The notes below the pieces were generated by a model. It had not been told where the DNA came from. It was given only the letters and a program-made list of their open reading frames with translations, and searched no databases. The translations under genes were made by a program, and so were the position numbers. From JBEBBU01 sp041158225 (lineage in GTDB: Bacteria; Pseudomonadota; Gammaproteobacteria; Methylococcales; Methylococcaceae), in assembly GCA_041158225.1 (NCBI GenBank), contig JBEBBU010000038.1:1-25202 (forward strand): 25,202 bases of DNA, written 5' to 3'. Positions 7,873 through 16,053 of the stretch are shown in pieces. The first letter of the stretch is position 1; every line of letters begins with the position of its first letter.

Positions 7873-8445
7873 GTGAATGATGAGTTGGATGAAGTGCTGG
7901 TCAGGCGTGTGCAGGGCGGCGATAAAACGGCGTTCGATGTGCTGGTCAGGCGCTATCAGTACAAGCTGACCCAGCTCGTGACCCGGTATGTCAAGGATCC
8001 TCACGAGGCCATGGACGTAGCTCAGGAGTCTTTTATCAAGGCCTATCGCGCCATGCACAGTTTTCGTGGAGATAGCGCTTTTTATACCTGGCTGTACCGC
8101 ATCGGGATTAATACCGCCAAGAATTACATAGCGCTCCGTTCCCGCAGACCTACTGATGACGAAATAGATGTCGAATCTGCGGAACAATTCGAGAACGCTG
8201 GTCATCTAAGAGACAACGAAACCCCGGAAGGTGTTTTGCTGAGTGACGAGATCGCGGTTGCGATTCAGGAGGCACTGGATGATCTTCCTGAAGAACTCAG
8301 GACGGCGATTACACTCCGGGAAATGGATGGCCTCAGTTACGATGAGATTGCCGTGGTGATGAACTGTCCGGTAGGTACTGTACGCAGCAGGATCTTCCGT
8401 GCCAGGGAAGCCATAGACAAACGCCTCCAGCCACTTCTTGACTAA
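7873..8445 (+). CDS. rpoE: RNA polymerase sigma-E factor (RpoE/AlgU)
   Basis: This ECF sigma factor directs transcription of envelope-stress genes and is held inactive by RseA. With the GTG 7873 start it has 190 residues, the usual length. Region 2 shows FIKAYRAMHSFRGDSAFYTWLYRIG, split here only by numbering: the SFRGDSAFYTWLYRI core is nearly identical to E. coli RpoE. Region 4 shows LREMDGLSYDEIAVVMNC and PVGTVRSRIFRAREAID. The start rests on the SD at 7858-7864 and the promoter at 7815-7843. The longer frame beginning at GTG 7849 would start at the predicted transcript end. rseA follows after 17 bp. Regulation probably combines a vegetative promoter and proteolysis of the anti-sigma factor. 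Confidence 0.95.
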   Translation: MNDELDEVLVRRVQGGDKTAFDVLVRRYQYKLTQLVTRYVKDPHEAMDVAQESFIKAYRAMHSFRGDSAFYTWLYRIGINTAKNYIALRSRRPTDDEIDVESAEQFENAGHLRDNETPEGVLLSDEIAVAIQEALDDLPEELRTAITLREMDGLSYDEIAVVMNCPVGTVRSRIFRAREAIDKRLQPLLD

Positions 8446-8462
8446 ACTGACGAGGACTGAAC

Positions 8463-8990
8463 ATGCTTGATGATACAACCAGAGCCAGGCTGAACATGCT
8501 TGTGGACGGTGAACTGGCCACCGATGACGCACTGAGCGTAGCGCTGTCTGCTGAATCAGACCCTGAAGCCAGACGTTTTCTTGACCGCCAGCGTCTTGTG
8601 GGTGAGTTGATGCGTTCTTCAGGTGCTCGTATTGCCGTGCAGCGTGATGGTAGCAGCCTCGCTGACCGGGTCAGTCTGGCTGTTGCCAGTGAAGTTGTGC
8701 CTGTCAGCGCTGAACAAACGCTGGGCAAAGCCCCCCGTTCCTTTGAGAATGTGATTTCTCTGGCGCTTGCGGCGTCTCTGGTGGCAGTAGCCGTCTATGT
8801 CGGTCATGCCATGCAGTCTGATTCGGCAGTCAACGCCACGCAACTGGCCTCTCTGGCAGCGGATACAGGCGCAACTACACAGGCTTCACTGGAAGCAGGT
8901 CTTGAACCGTACATCCTGATGCATACGCAGAGTGCCGAGCATCATTCTGCGTCCATGTTGCCCTACATGCGCGTAGCGACCCATCATTGA
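8463..8990 (+). CDS. rseA: Anti-sigma-E factor RseA/MucA
   Basis: RseA is a single-pass inner-membrane protein whose cytoplasmic N-terminus binds sigma-E and whose periplasmic part is cut during envelope stress. The 175 residues contain an N-terminal helical domain (LNMLVDGELATDDAL at 10-24, then RRFLDRQRLVGELMR at 37-51) typical of the anti-sigma fold. A membrane segment spans about 97-116 and a short periplasmic tail follows. The tail is histidine-rich at its end (VATHH). Sequence in this family diverges quickly, so position directly after rpoE carries weight. Its stop overlaps a possible TTG of rseB. It is shorter than E. coli RseA, mainly in the periplasmic part. Confidence 0.88.
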   Translation: MLDDTTRARLNMLVDGELATDDALSVALSAESDPEARRFLDRQRLVGELMRSSGARIAVQRDGSSLADRVSLAVASEVVPVSAEQTLGKAPRSFENVISLALAASLVAVAVYVGHAMQSDSAVNATQLASLAADTGATTQASLEAGLEPYILMHTQSAEHHSASMLPYMRVATHH

Positions 8991-8995
8991 AACCT

Positions 8996-9976
8996 ATGAA
9001 GAAATCCAGGCCCGGACAATGGATGATACTGCTGGCTCTTGTATGGGGCAGCGGTATCTGGGCTGATGAACCTGCTCCTGCCCCTGATCCCTCCCAGATC
9101 GTTGCCAGAATGCATCATTCTCTGGCATCCATGAGCTATCGTGGTACGGTGGCCTACCTCAAGGAAGGCAGGCTGGATACACTGGAGCTTGTTCATTCTG
9201 CGGGCAAGAGCGGTGTGTTCGAACGTATCGTGTCGCTGAATGGTGCCATGCGGGAAGTAGTTCGGGACGGATCAAAAATGCTGGTGTTTTCTCCGGAAAC
9301 CAGAACCGTGGTCGAAGAAAACGAGGGCGGCGGTCGTTACTTCCTGCTTGATTTTCCCTCTGATGTAGGCGGTATCGATCATCGCTACCATCTCAAATTT
9401 CAGGGGACGGAGAAAGTCCTGCAGCGCGAGGCCTGGCAACTGGTCATAGCGCCGCGCGATGATCTCAGGTTTGAGCGCAGGATATGGGTGGATGTTGCCA
9501 GCGGTCTTCCCCTCAAATACGAACTGGTCGATGAGCACCATCAGTTGATTGAGCAGATGATGTTCACTCACGTTGAAATCCAGCCGGTATTCCAGCCGGC
9601 TGATCTGAAACCACTGACGCATGCCGAGGGCTTCCGCACCCTGCAGGGAGAATCAGAGCAACTGTCATTGCATGCGCTCAACTGGTCACTGAAAGATGTA
9701 CCGGCGGGTTTCAGCATCAAGAGCTATTCCCGTGTCCAGCGTCCTCCGCTGAACCGTCCCATCGAACATATCCTCTTGAGCGACGGACTCTCATCAGTTT
9801 CTGTTTACATCGACAGGGTGGACGAGAGGCTGATGGTGTCGCATGTGCGCAAAATGGGGGCGCTCAATGTGTTCACCCGGGTCGTTGATGGTTACCAGTT
9901 GACCATTCTCGGTGAGGTGCCTGCCAAAACGGTTGAACTGATCGCCAATGGCCTGCATCACAGGTCGCCTCCATGA
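8996..9976 (+). CDS. rseB: Periplasmic sigma-E regulator RseB/MucB
   Basis: RseB binds the periplasmic domain of RseA and protects it from cleavage until lipopolysaccharide or lipoprotein signals displace it. From ATG 8996 there are 326 residues. The first ~23 are a signal peptide (MKKSRPGQWMILLALVWGSG then IWA before DEPAP). The mature protein begins with the LolA/LppX-like part (SMSYRGTVAYLKEGRLDTLE), with FERIVSLNGAMREVVRD and later GFSIKSYSRVQRP of the C-terminal domain. A TTG at 8987 overlapping the rseA stop would add three residues; ATG is preferred because it precedes a clean signal peptide. Coupling to rseA is likely, since no strong ribosome site is seen. Its stop overlaps the rseC start as ATGA. 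Confidence 0.93.
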   Translation: MKKSRPGQWMILLALVWGSGIWADEPAPAPDPSQIVARMHHSLASMSYRGTVAYLKEGRLDTLELVHSAGKSGVFERIVSLNGAMREVVRDGSKMLVFSPETRTVVEENEGGGRYFLLDFPSDVGGIDHRYHLKFQGTEKVLQREAWQLVIAPRDDLRFERRIWVDVASGLPLKYELVDEHHQLIEQMMFTHVEIQPVFQPADLKPLTHAEGFRTLQGESEQLSLHALNWSLKDVPAGFSIKSYSRVQRPPLNRPIEHILLSDGLSSVSVYIDRVDERLMVSHVRKMGALNVFTRVVDGYQLTILGEVPAKTVELIANGLHHRSPP

Positions 9977-10395
9977 TGGAGGCAAAAGTGCGGGTGACTA
10001 CTGTCGGAGATGGTCAGTTTACCTACGAGCCCTCAGATGCAGGTGGCTGTAGCAGTTGACCGACACCTTGTGCCAGTCAGATGGTCAGGATGCCTCGTTC
10101 TATGCCATTAGATCATTTGGTGGATGCAGCGCCTGACGATGAGCTGACGCTTGCCATGGCACCCGCACAACTGCTCGCTCTCTGTGTACGGGTATTTCTG
10201 CTCCCTCTCTCCGGTTTTCTGCTGGGTGCATTTCTGGTCGACAGTCTGCTACCTGCAGCGTGGCTTTCTAATTTTAATCCAGATCTTGTAAGATGCACGG
10301 CTGGTGTCTCCGGTATGATGATGATACTGGTACTGGTCAGGATACGCTGGCGTGCTGCACTCAATGCATTGCCGCACATTGTCCAGCGACCATAG
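9973..10395 (+). CDS. rseC: RseC/MucC family membrane protein with in-frame TGA at the CxxC motif
   Basis: RseC is an inner-membrane protein of the rpoE operon, linked to reduction of SoxR; a cysteine cluster near its N-terminus is the family's hallmark. From ATG 9973, which overlaps the rseB stop, the frame reads MMEAKVRVTTVGDGQFTYEP, then a Gly-Gly-Cys26-Ser-Ser, then TGA at codon 29, then PTPC33ASQ. Without any frameshift it continues for 111 more residues with VDAAPDDELTLAMAPAQLLA, two membrane segments (about 67-88 and 109-124) and a basic tail. The total of 140 codons is normal for the family, in which CxxC plus a further Cys is expected exactly here. The TGA therefore replaces the second Cys. 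It may encode selenocysteine (CxxU); a nonsense mutation or sequence error is the alternative. Taken alone, the part from ATG 10081 would be a protein lacking the cysteine region. Confidence 0.75.
10057..10059 (+). other. In-frame TGA, candidate selenocysteine codon
   Basis: Codon 29 of rseC is TGA, preceded by Cys-Ser-Ser and followed by Pro-Thr-Pro-Cys. TGA elsewhere in the window acts as a normal stop (for example at the rpoE-operon overlaps), so a wholesale genetic code change is excluded. A Cys-to-TGA change needs one base. Confidence 0.45.
10066..10089 (+). promoter_or_regulatory. Weak SECIS-like stem-loop after the TGA
   Basis: GCCA (10072-10075) can pair with TGGT (10082-10085), including one G-U pair, around the six-base loop GTCAGA that begins with G. 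CCT (10066-10068) can pair with AGG (10087-10089) below a small internal loop. The apical loop starts 17 bases after the TGA, within the range described for bacterial SECIS elements. The stem is short and could be chance. Confidence 0.25.
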
Positions 10396-10445
10396 ACGGT
10401 CTTTTTGCAATATCCTTTTTCCAACATGATTTTTCCAGAGGTTTT

Positions 10446-11876
10446 ATGCCTATGCTCAGTCGCACCCTGAGGGTGCTTGCCGTATTCTCAATCATGCTGG
10501 CAAGCCTTCCTGTCTCTGCCCAGTTACCTGATTTCACTACACTGGTTGAGCAGAACAATGCCGTGGTGGTGAATATCAGTACAACCTCCAAAACCAGTAA
10601 CAGCGAAGCTCAGCTTCCTGAGGGACTGGAACTGCCTGAGGGAACGCCTTATGACGAACTGTTCCGGCATTTTTTTGGCGAGGGCGGAGGTAACGGTAAT
10701 AACAACGCTGAGCCACCCTCGGGTGAGTCAAAATCCCTGGGATCAGGATTCATCATTTCTGCTGATGGTTTCATCCTGACCAACCATCATGTCGTCAAGG
10801 GGGCTGACGAGATTGTGGTGCGTCTGCAGGATAAGCGCGAACTGGTGGCCAAACTGGTGGGATCGGACAAGCGTAGCGACATTGCGGTGCTCAAGGTCGA
10901 TGCTGCCCAGCTACCCTTTGCCAGAATCGGCAGTTCTGAAAAACTCAAGGTAGGCGAATGGGTGCTGGCTATTGGTTCTCCCTTCGGCTTTGACCATTCA
11001 GTCACTGCAGGTATTGTCAGCGCCAAGGGCCGTAGTCTGCCCAGCGACAATTATGTGCCCTTTATCCAGACGGATGTGGCCATCAATCCTGGTAACTCCG
11101 GTGGCCCGCTGTTCAATCTGGATGGTGAAGTAGTCGGCGTCAACTCACAGATCTATAGCCGGACTGGTGGTTTCATGGGGCTGTCATTTGCCATCCCTAT
11201 GGAAGTGGCGCTACAGGTAGTGGAACAGCTGAAAACCAGTGGCAAGGTGACCCGTGGCTGGCTGGGTATCCAGATCCAGGATGTGACCCGCGAGCTTGCC
11301 GAGAGTTTCGGTATGAAGCAGCCTCAGGGTGCACTGGTTTCAAGAATACTTCCCAAGAGTCCATCCCAGGAAGCCGGGCTGCAGGTAGGCGATATCATTC
11401 TTGAATACAACGGTCAGGATGTTGCCAGTTCCGCCACCCTGCCTCCGCTGGTGGGCGCTACTAAAATTGGCGACACATCCACCCTCAAGGTGCTACGTCA
11501 GGGTAATGTCAAGATGATCAAGATCAAGATCGGCTCTCTCCCTGATGATGACGAACCGGCAGCGGTCACAGGCGAGGCACCTGGTGCGCATGCCATTGCA
11601 CGACTGGGCGTGACGGCGGTCAACCCTACCCAGGAGCAGCGTCAGCAGCTTGAACTGCCCCAGCATGGTGTCCTGGTGACGGCTACCAAGGCAGGGCCTG
11701 CCCAGGACGCTGGCATACGCAAGGGCGATGTCATCCTTCAGGTGCAGGGACAGGCTGTCAAGGATGTTGACCAGCTTGGCAAGATCATCAAGGATGTACC
11801 CAAGGGTAAAACGGTGGCGGTGCTGGTGCAGCGTCGTGACAGTTCCCTGTTCCTGGCCGTAAAGCTGAGTGACTGA
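10446..11876 (+). CDS. degP: Periplasmic serine protease DegP/MucD (HtrA family)
   Basis: This Do-type protease and chaperone degrades or holds misfolded envelope proteins. From ATG 10446 it has 476 residues: a signal peptide (1-25, ending VSA before QLPDF), a trypsin-like domain and two PDZ domains (about 245-340 and 385-470). The catalytic triad is visible as His115 (TNHHVV), Asp145 (SDIAVL) and Ser218 (NPGNSGGP). The frame is open further upstream, but the signal peptide and AGAGG (10437-10441) point to 10446 or to ATG 10452. It follows rseC by 50 bp, as mucD follows mucC in Pseudomonas. Loss of the protease would be expected to raise sigma-E activity in related species. A weak separate promoter in the 50-bp gap cannot be excluded. 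Confidence 0.95.
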   Translation: MPMLSRTLRVLAVFSIMLASLPVSAQLPDFTTLVEQNNAVVVNISTTSKTSNSEAQLPEGLELPEGTPYDELFRHFFGEGGGNGNNNAEPPSGESKSLGSGFIISADGFILTNHHVVKGADEIVVRLQDKRELVAKLVGSDKRSDIAVLKVDAAQLPFARIGSSEKLKVGEWVLAIGSPFGFDHSVTAGIVSAKGRSLPSDNYVPFIQTDVAINPGNSGGPLFNLDGEVVGVNSQIYSRTGGFMGLSFAIPMEVALQVVEQLKTSGKVTRGWLGIQIQDVTRELAESFGMKQPQGALVSRILPKSPSQEAGLQVGDIILEYNGQDVASSATLPPLVGATKIGDTSTLKVLRQGNVKMIKIKIGSLPDDDEPAAVTGEAPGAHAIARLGVTAVNPTQEQRQQLELPQHGVLVTATKAGPAQDAGIRKGDVILQVQGQAVKDVDQLGKIIKDVPKGKTVAVLVQRRDSSLFLAVKLSD

Positions 11877-11881
11877 TACCC

Positions 11882-13687
11882 GTGATTGAACAGAAAAACA
11901 TACGCAACTTTTCGATTATTGCCCATATCGATCACGGTAAATCTACCCTCGCAGACCGGTTTATCCAGATCTGCGGGGGACTCTCTGACCGGGAGATGGC
12001 CAACCAGGTACTCGATTCCATGGATATCGAGCGCGAACGCGGCATTACCATCAAGGCCCAGAGTGTGACCCTGCACTACAAGGCGGGTGATGGTGTGGTC
12101 TACCAGCTCAACTTTATCGATACGCCGGGACATGTCGATTTTTCCTATGAGGTATCCCGCTCTCTTGCGGCCTGTGAAGGTGCGCTGCTGGTAGTCGATG
12201 CTGCTCAGGGTGTCGAAGCCCAGAGCGTTGCCAATTGCTATACCGCTATCGAGCAGGGGCTGGAAGTGCTTCCTGTGCTCAACAAGATCGATCTGCCCTC
12301 GGCAGAGCCGGATCGGGTCACTACCGAAATCGAAGAGATTATCGGTATTCCCGCAGCCGATGCCGTGCGTATAAGTGCCAAGACGGGCATTGGTGTGCCT
12401 GATCTTCTGGAAGAACTGGTGCGCAAGATTCCTCCACCTGAAGGCAATCCGGATGCCCCGCTGCAGGCGCTTATTATTGATTCCTGGTTCGACAACTATC
12501 TGGGTGTGGTATCGCTGGTACGTGTGGTAAACGGCAGTATTGCCAGAAAACAGAAAATTACCCTGTTATCTACTGGCAAGAGCCATCTGGTGGAGAAACT
12601 TGGTGTCTTTACGCCCAAACGCCACGATCAGGACATACTGAGAACAGGTGAGGTGGGCTACGTGGTGGCTGGTATCAAGGACATTTTCGGTGCTCCTGTT
12701 GGTGATACCATTACTTCATCCGATGCAGCCGGACAGGTGACGGCGCTGTCTGGGTTCCAGACGGTACAGCCGCGTGTTTTTGCAGGGCTTTATCCCGTAG
12801 AGTCGGAAGATTATGAAAATCTGCGTGAGGCACTGAATAAACTCAGACTCAATGATGCTGCTCTCAATTTCGAGCCGGAAGTATCCCAGGCACTGGGTTT
12901 TGGTTTTCGCTGCGGCTTCCTCGGCATGCTGCACATGGAAATCGTGCAGGAACGTCTTGAGCGTGAATATGATCTTGATCTGATCACCACAGCGCCGACC
13001 GTGGTTTATGAAGTGCTGTCGACCTCTGAAGAAGTCCTCTATATCGACAATCCTGCCGATCTGCCGCCACCCAACGAAATTGCTGAAATCCGTGAGCCTA
13101 TCATTGAGGCACACATTCTCGTGCCTCAGGATTATGTCGGTGCTGTCATCAGCCTCTGTATCGAAAAGCGTGGCGTGCAGAAAAAAATGCAGTATATGGC
13201 CAGTCAGGTGGCTCTGAGTTTTGAACTGCCACTGAGCGAAGTGGTACTGGATTTCTTTGACCGGCTCAAGTCCTGCAGTCGTGGCTTTGCGTCGTTTGAT
13301 TATGAGTTTCTGCGTTTCCAGATGGCACCGCTAATCAAACTGGATATCCTGATCAATGGCGACAAGGTCGATGCGCTTTCCCTGATTGTGCATCGTGACA
13401 TCAGCCAGAACCGTGGCCGGGATATTGTCGAAAAGATGAAGGACCTGATTCCCCGTCAGATGTTCGATGTGGCTATCCAGGCAGCCATTGGCGCTAAAAT
13501 CATTGCCAGATCATCAGTCAAGGCCATGCGCAAGAATGTCCTTGCCAAATGTTATGGCGGCGATATCACGCGTAAGAAGAAACTGCTCGAGAAACAGAAG
13601 GCTGGCAAGAAACGCATGAAACAGGTGGGCAAGATTGATATCCCGCAGGAGGCTTTCCTTGCCGTGCTCCGGGTAGGCAAGGATTAG
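11882..13687 (+). CDS. lepA: Elongation factor 4 (LepA), ribosome GTPase
   Basis: LepA is a translational GTPase thought to help ribosome assembly or to rescue mis-translocated ribosomes. The 601 residues are full length. The G1 loop AHIDHGKST is at 14-22, G2/G3 appear as ERERGITIK and DTPGHVDF, and G4 as LNKIDLPSA. The C-terminal LepA-specific part carries SSVKAMRKNVLAKCYGGDI and a Lys-rich stretch. The start is GTG 11882, five bases after the degP stop; the next residues IEQKNIRNFSII align with the family N-terminus. No good ribosome site is seen, so it probably relies on coupling. lepB follows after 4 bp. Confidence 0.97.
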   Translation: MIEQKNIRNFSIIAHIDHGKSTLADRFIQICGGLSDREMANQVLDSMDIERERGITIKAQSVTLHYKAGDGVVYQLNFIDTPGHVDFSYEVSRSLAACEGALLVVDAAQGVEAQSVANCYTAIEQGLEVLPVLNKIDLPSAEPDRVTTEIEEIIGIPAADAVRISAKTGIGVPDLLEELVRKIPPPEGNPDAPLQALIIDSWFDNYLGVVSLVRVVNGSIARKQKITLLSTGKSHLVEKLGVFTPKRHDQDILRTGEVGYVVAGIKDIFGAPVGDTITSSDAAGQVTALSGFQTVQPRVFAGLYPVESEDYENLREALNKLRLNDAALNFEPEVSQALGFGFRCGFLGMLHMEIVQERLEREYDLDLITTAPTVVYEVLSTSEEVLYIDNPADLPPPNEIAEIREPIIEAHILVPQDYVGAVISLCIEKRGVQKKMQYMASQVALSFELPLSEVVLDFFDRLKSCSRGFASFDYEFLRFQMAPLIKLDILINGDKVDALSLIVHRDISQNRGRDIVEKMKDLIPRQMFDVAIQAAIGAKIIARSSVKAMRKNVLAKCYGGDITRKKKLLEKQKAGKKRMKQVGKIDIPQEAFLAVLRVGKD

Positions 13688-13691
13688 GCGC

Positions 13692-14480
13692 ATGGAAGAT
13701 CTGGACTACGATTTTTCCTTTTTTCTGGTGACCGCTACGCTGGTCACCGGCATACTCTGGGGTGGCTTTCTGCTCTATCTGCGGCTTACAGACCAGAAAT
13801 ATCCTGCCGATCAGCCATACCCTTTGCCCTTCGAATATGCAAGATCGTTTTTTCCGGTGGTACTGGTGGTCATGCTGCTGCGTTCATTCCTGTTTGAACC
13901 GTTCCGCATTCCCTCGGGTTCCATGATGCCGACACTGCTGATAGGTGATTTCATCATCGTCAACAAATATGTGTATGGCATCCGTATCCCTGTCATTAAC
14001 CGCAAGGTGGTGACGCTTGGTGAACCGGCACGCGGAGATATTGTCGTCTTCCGTTTTCCCAAAGATCCCACCGTGGATTACATCAAGCGTGTGATTGGGT
14101 TGCCGGGTGACAGGATAGGCTATGTCAATAAACAGATCAGTGTGAATGGCCGTCCCATTCGGCAGGTGCTGCTTGGCGACTATCAGGGAGAGGGCAAGGG
14201 AGCCAGTATGACCGGCGCACTCTGGCTGGATGAAGATCTGGAGGGTATCCAGCATCATATTCTCATTCGTGATGGCCAGCCTTCGGTGGAAGGGGAGTTT
14301 ATTGTCCCTCAGGGGCATTATTTCATGATGGGCGATAACCGTGACAACAGCAACGACAGCCGTTACTGGGGCTTTGTGCCTGAGACCCATCTGGTAGGTA
14401 AAGCTGTCATGATCTGGATGAACTGGGATGCCGACAATGGCGGGATCAACCTTTCCAGGCCGGGAACGCTGCTGCATTGA
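13692..14480 (+). CDS. lepB: Signal peptidase I
   Basis: LepB removes signal peptides from exported proteins at the periplasmic face of the inner membrane. The 262 residues have two N-terminal membrane segments (about 9-31 and 53-68). The Ser-Lys dyad is visible as Ser77 in PSGSMMPTL and Lys132 in DYIKRVIGLPGD. The conserved GHYFMMGDNRDNSNDSRYWG box is near the C-terminus. It follows lepA by 4 bp, the classical lepA-lepB pair, and its stop overlaps the rnc start. Confidence 0.97.
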   Translation: MEDLDYDFSFFLVTATLVTGILWGGFLLYLRLTDQKYPADQPYPLPFEYARSFFPVVLVVMLLRSFLFEPFRIPSGSMMPTLLIGDFIIVNKYVYGIRIPVINRKVVTLGEPARGDIVVFRFPKDPTVDYIKRVIGLPGDRIGYVNKQISVNGRPIRQVLLGDYQGEGKGASMTGALWLDEDLEGIQHHILIRDGQPSVEGEFIVPQGHYFMMGDNRDNSNDSRYWGFVPETHLVGKAVMIWMNWDADNGGINLSRPGTLLH

Positions 14481-15169
14481 TGACGGGCATGGACGCATTT
14501 GTAAAACTGCTTGGGCTGCGTTTTCAGCGGCCAGAGCTGCTGCAGGAGGCTATGACGCACCGCAGTGCCGGGGCGCCCCATAATGAACGGCTGGAGTTTC
14601 TGGGCGATGCCATTCTCGGTTATGTGATTGCCGAGTGGCTGTTTGAACATTTTCCCCGTGTGGATGAAGGTGTCCTGAGTCGCCTGCGTGCAGGTCTGGT
14701 CAATCAGACGGTACTGGCCGAAATGGCGCGCAGTCTGAAGGTTGGGGATTATCTTGTGCTGGGGCCGGGTGAACTCAAGAGCGGTGGTTTCCGTCGCGAT
14801 TCCATCCTTTCCGATGCCTATGAAGCCATCATGGGGGCTATTTATCTCGATCAGGGGCATGATCGCTGCCGCCAATGGATCCTGCAGCAGTTTGCTGGCA
14901 GACTGGCATCACTCTCCATTGATGACTGGCGCAAGGACCCCAAGACCCAGTTGCAGGAACTGTTGCAGGGCCGTGGACACGAACTTCCAGAGTATGTGCT
15001 GCTGTCTACCGAAGGGCATGCGCATGACCAGTCGTTTTATGTGGAATGCCGTGTCAATATGCCGATTGAGCACTGTCGTGGACGTGGTACATCGCGCAAG
15101 CGAGCCGAGCAGCAGGCCGCTGAAGCCATGCTGGAGCGGGTTCAGGAATTATTCAGGAAAAAAACATGA
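14480..15169 (+). CDS. rnc: Ribonuclease III
   Basis: RNase III cuts double-stranded RNA, including rRNA precursors and some mRNAs. From ATG 14480 it has 229 residues. The signature HNERLEFLGDAILGY is at about 34-48, and a second catalytic patch SDAYEAIMGAIYLDQG follows. The C-terminal double-stranded RNA-binding domain begins near DPKTQLQELLQGRG and ends with SRKRAEQQAAEAML. A TTG at 14477 and an ATG at 14489 are alternative starts; 14480 shares an A with the lepB stop. The next gene, era, overlaps its stop as ATGA, the standard rnc-era arrangement. Confidence 0.96.
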   Translation: MTGMDAFVKLLGLRFQRPELLQEAMTHRSAGAPHNERLEFLGDAILGYVIAEWLFEHFPRVDEGVLSRLRAGLVNQTVLAEMARSLKVGDYLVLGPGELKSGGFRRDSILSDAYEAIMGAIYLDQGHDRCRQWILQQFAGRLASLSIDDWRKDPKTQLQELLQGRGHELPEYVLLSTEGHAHDQSFYVECRVNMPIEHCRGRGTSRKRAEQQAAEAMLERVQELFRKKT

Positions 15170-16053
15170 AAACAGGTTACATCGCACTGGTCGGCAGGCC
15201 GAATGTCGGCAAGTCTACCCTGCTGAATCACCTGGTCGGGCAGAAGATCAGTATCATTTCCAGAAGGCCTCAGACGACAAGGCATCGAATACTCGGTATT
15301 CATACGACCCCTGAGGCACAGTATGTCTATGTGGATACACCGGGTATCCATGACAGCGAAAAGCGTGCCATGAACCGCTATCTGAACCGCACTGCCGTTT
15401 CCAGCCTGCTGGGAGTGGATGTCGTTGTGTGGCTGGTTGACCGTGCTGAGTGGATTCAGGAAGATGCGCTGGTTGTCAAAAGACTGCATGAGGCAGGTCT
15501 TCCCGTCATTCTGGCCATTAACAAGGTTGACCGTCTCGAAGACAAGAGTGAACTGCTACCCTTCATGGAGCAGGCGCACAAGACTTACCCCTTTGTCGAT
15601 ATTGTTCCGGTATCAGCCTTGCGTGGTATCAATCTGGAGACGCTGGAACAGGTGATAAGACAGCATCTGCCCGAGCAGGATGCCATTTATCCTGAAGACC
15701 AGATCACGGATCGTCCCGAGCGATTCTTTGCGGCAGAAATCATTCGCGAAAAACTGTTGCACCGTCTGTCCCAGGAACTGCCTCATGCCCTGACCGTGCA
15801 GATCGAACTGTTCCGGAATGAACGTCATATGACCCGTATTCATGCCACGATCTGGGTGGAGCGTGAGAGCCAGAAACCTATTGTGGTTGGCAAGGGTGGA
15901 CAGGTGCTCAAGCGTGTAGGCGAGGAGGCCAGACACGATCTTGAGCAGTTGCTTGAAAGAAAGGTGTTCATCAATCTCTGGGTCAAGGTCAAGGATGGCT
16001 GGTCAGACAATGAAAGAACGCTACAGGGGCTTGGCTATCACGACGGCCCTTGA
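15166..16053 (+). CDS. era: GTPase Era
   Basis: Era binds the 3' end of 16S rRNA and helps assemble the small ribosomal subunit. The 295 residues show G1 GRPNVGKS (10-17), G3 DTPGIH, G4 NKVD and G5 VSALRG, then a KH domain around VVGKGGQVLKRVGEEARHDL. The ATG overlaps the rnc stop, and AGGA lies a few bases upstream. The stop overlaps the TTG start of recO. Length and motifs are normal. Confidence 0.97.
   Translation: MKTGYIALVGRPNVGKSTLLNHLVGQKISIISRRPQTTRHRILGIHTTPEAQYVYVDTPGIHDSEKRAMNRYLNRTAVSSLLGVDVVVWLVDRAEWIQEDALVVKRLHEAGLPVILAINKVDRLEDKSELLPFMEQAHKTYPFVDIVPVSALRGINLETLEQVIRQHLPEQDAIYPEDQITDRPERFFAAEIIREKLLHRLSQELPHALTVQIELFRNERHMTRIHATIWVERESQKPIVVGKGGQVLKRVGEEARHDLEQLLERKVFINLWVKVKDGWSDNERTLQGLGYHDGP

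Noticed and set aside
10081..10395. Separate small membrane protein starting at ATG 10081
   Set aside because: It is in the same frame as the RseC start at 9973 and matches the C-terminal part of RseC. It is better read as the continuation of rseC past the TGA.
9973..10395. Frameshift as the cause of the broken rseC frame
   Set aside because: Both sides of the TGA are in one frame, so only a single codon differs; no insertion or deletion is needed.
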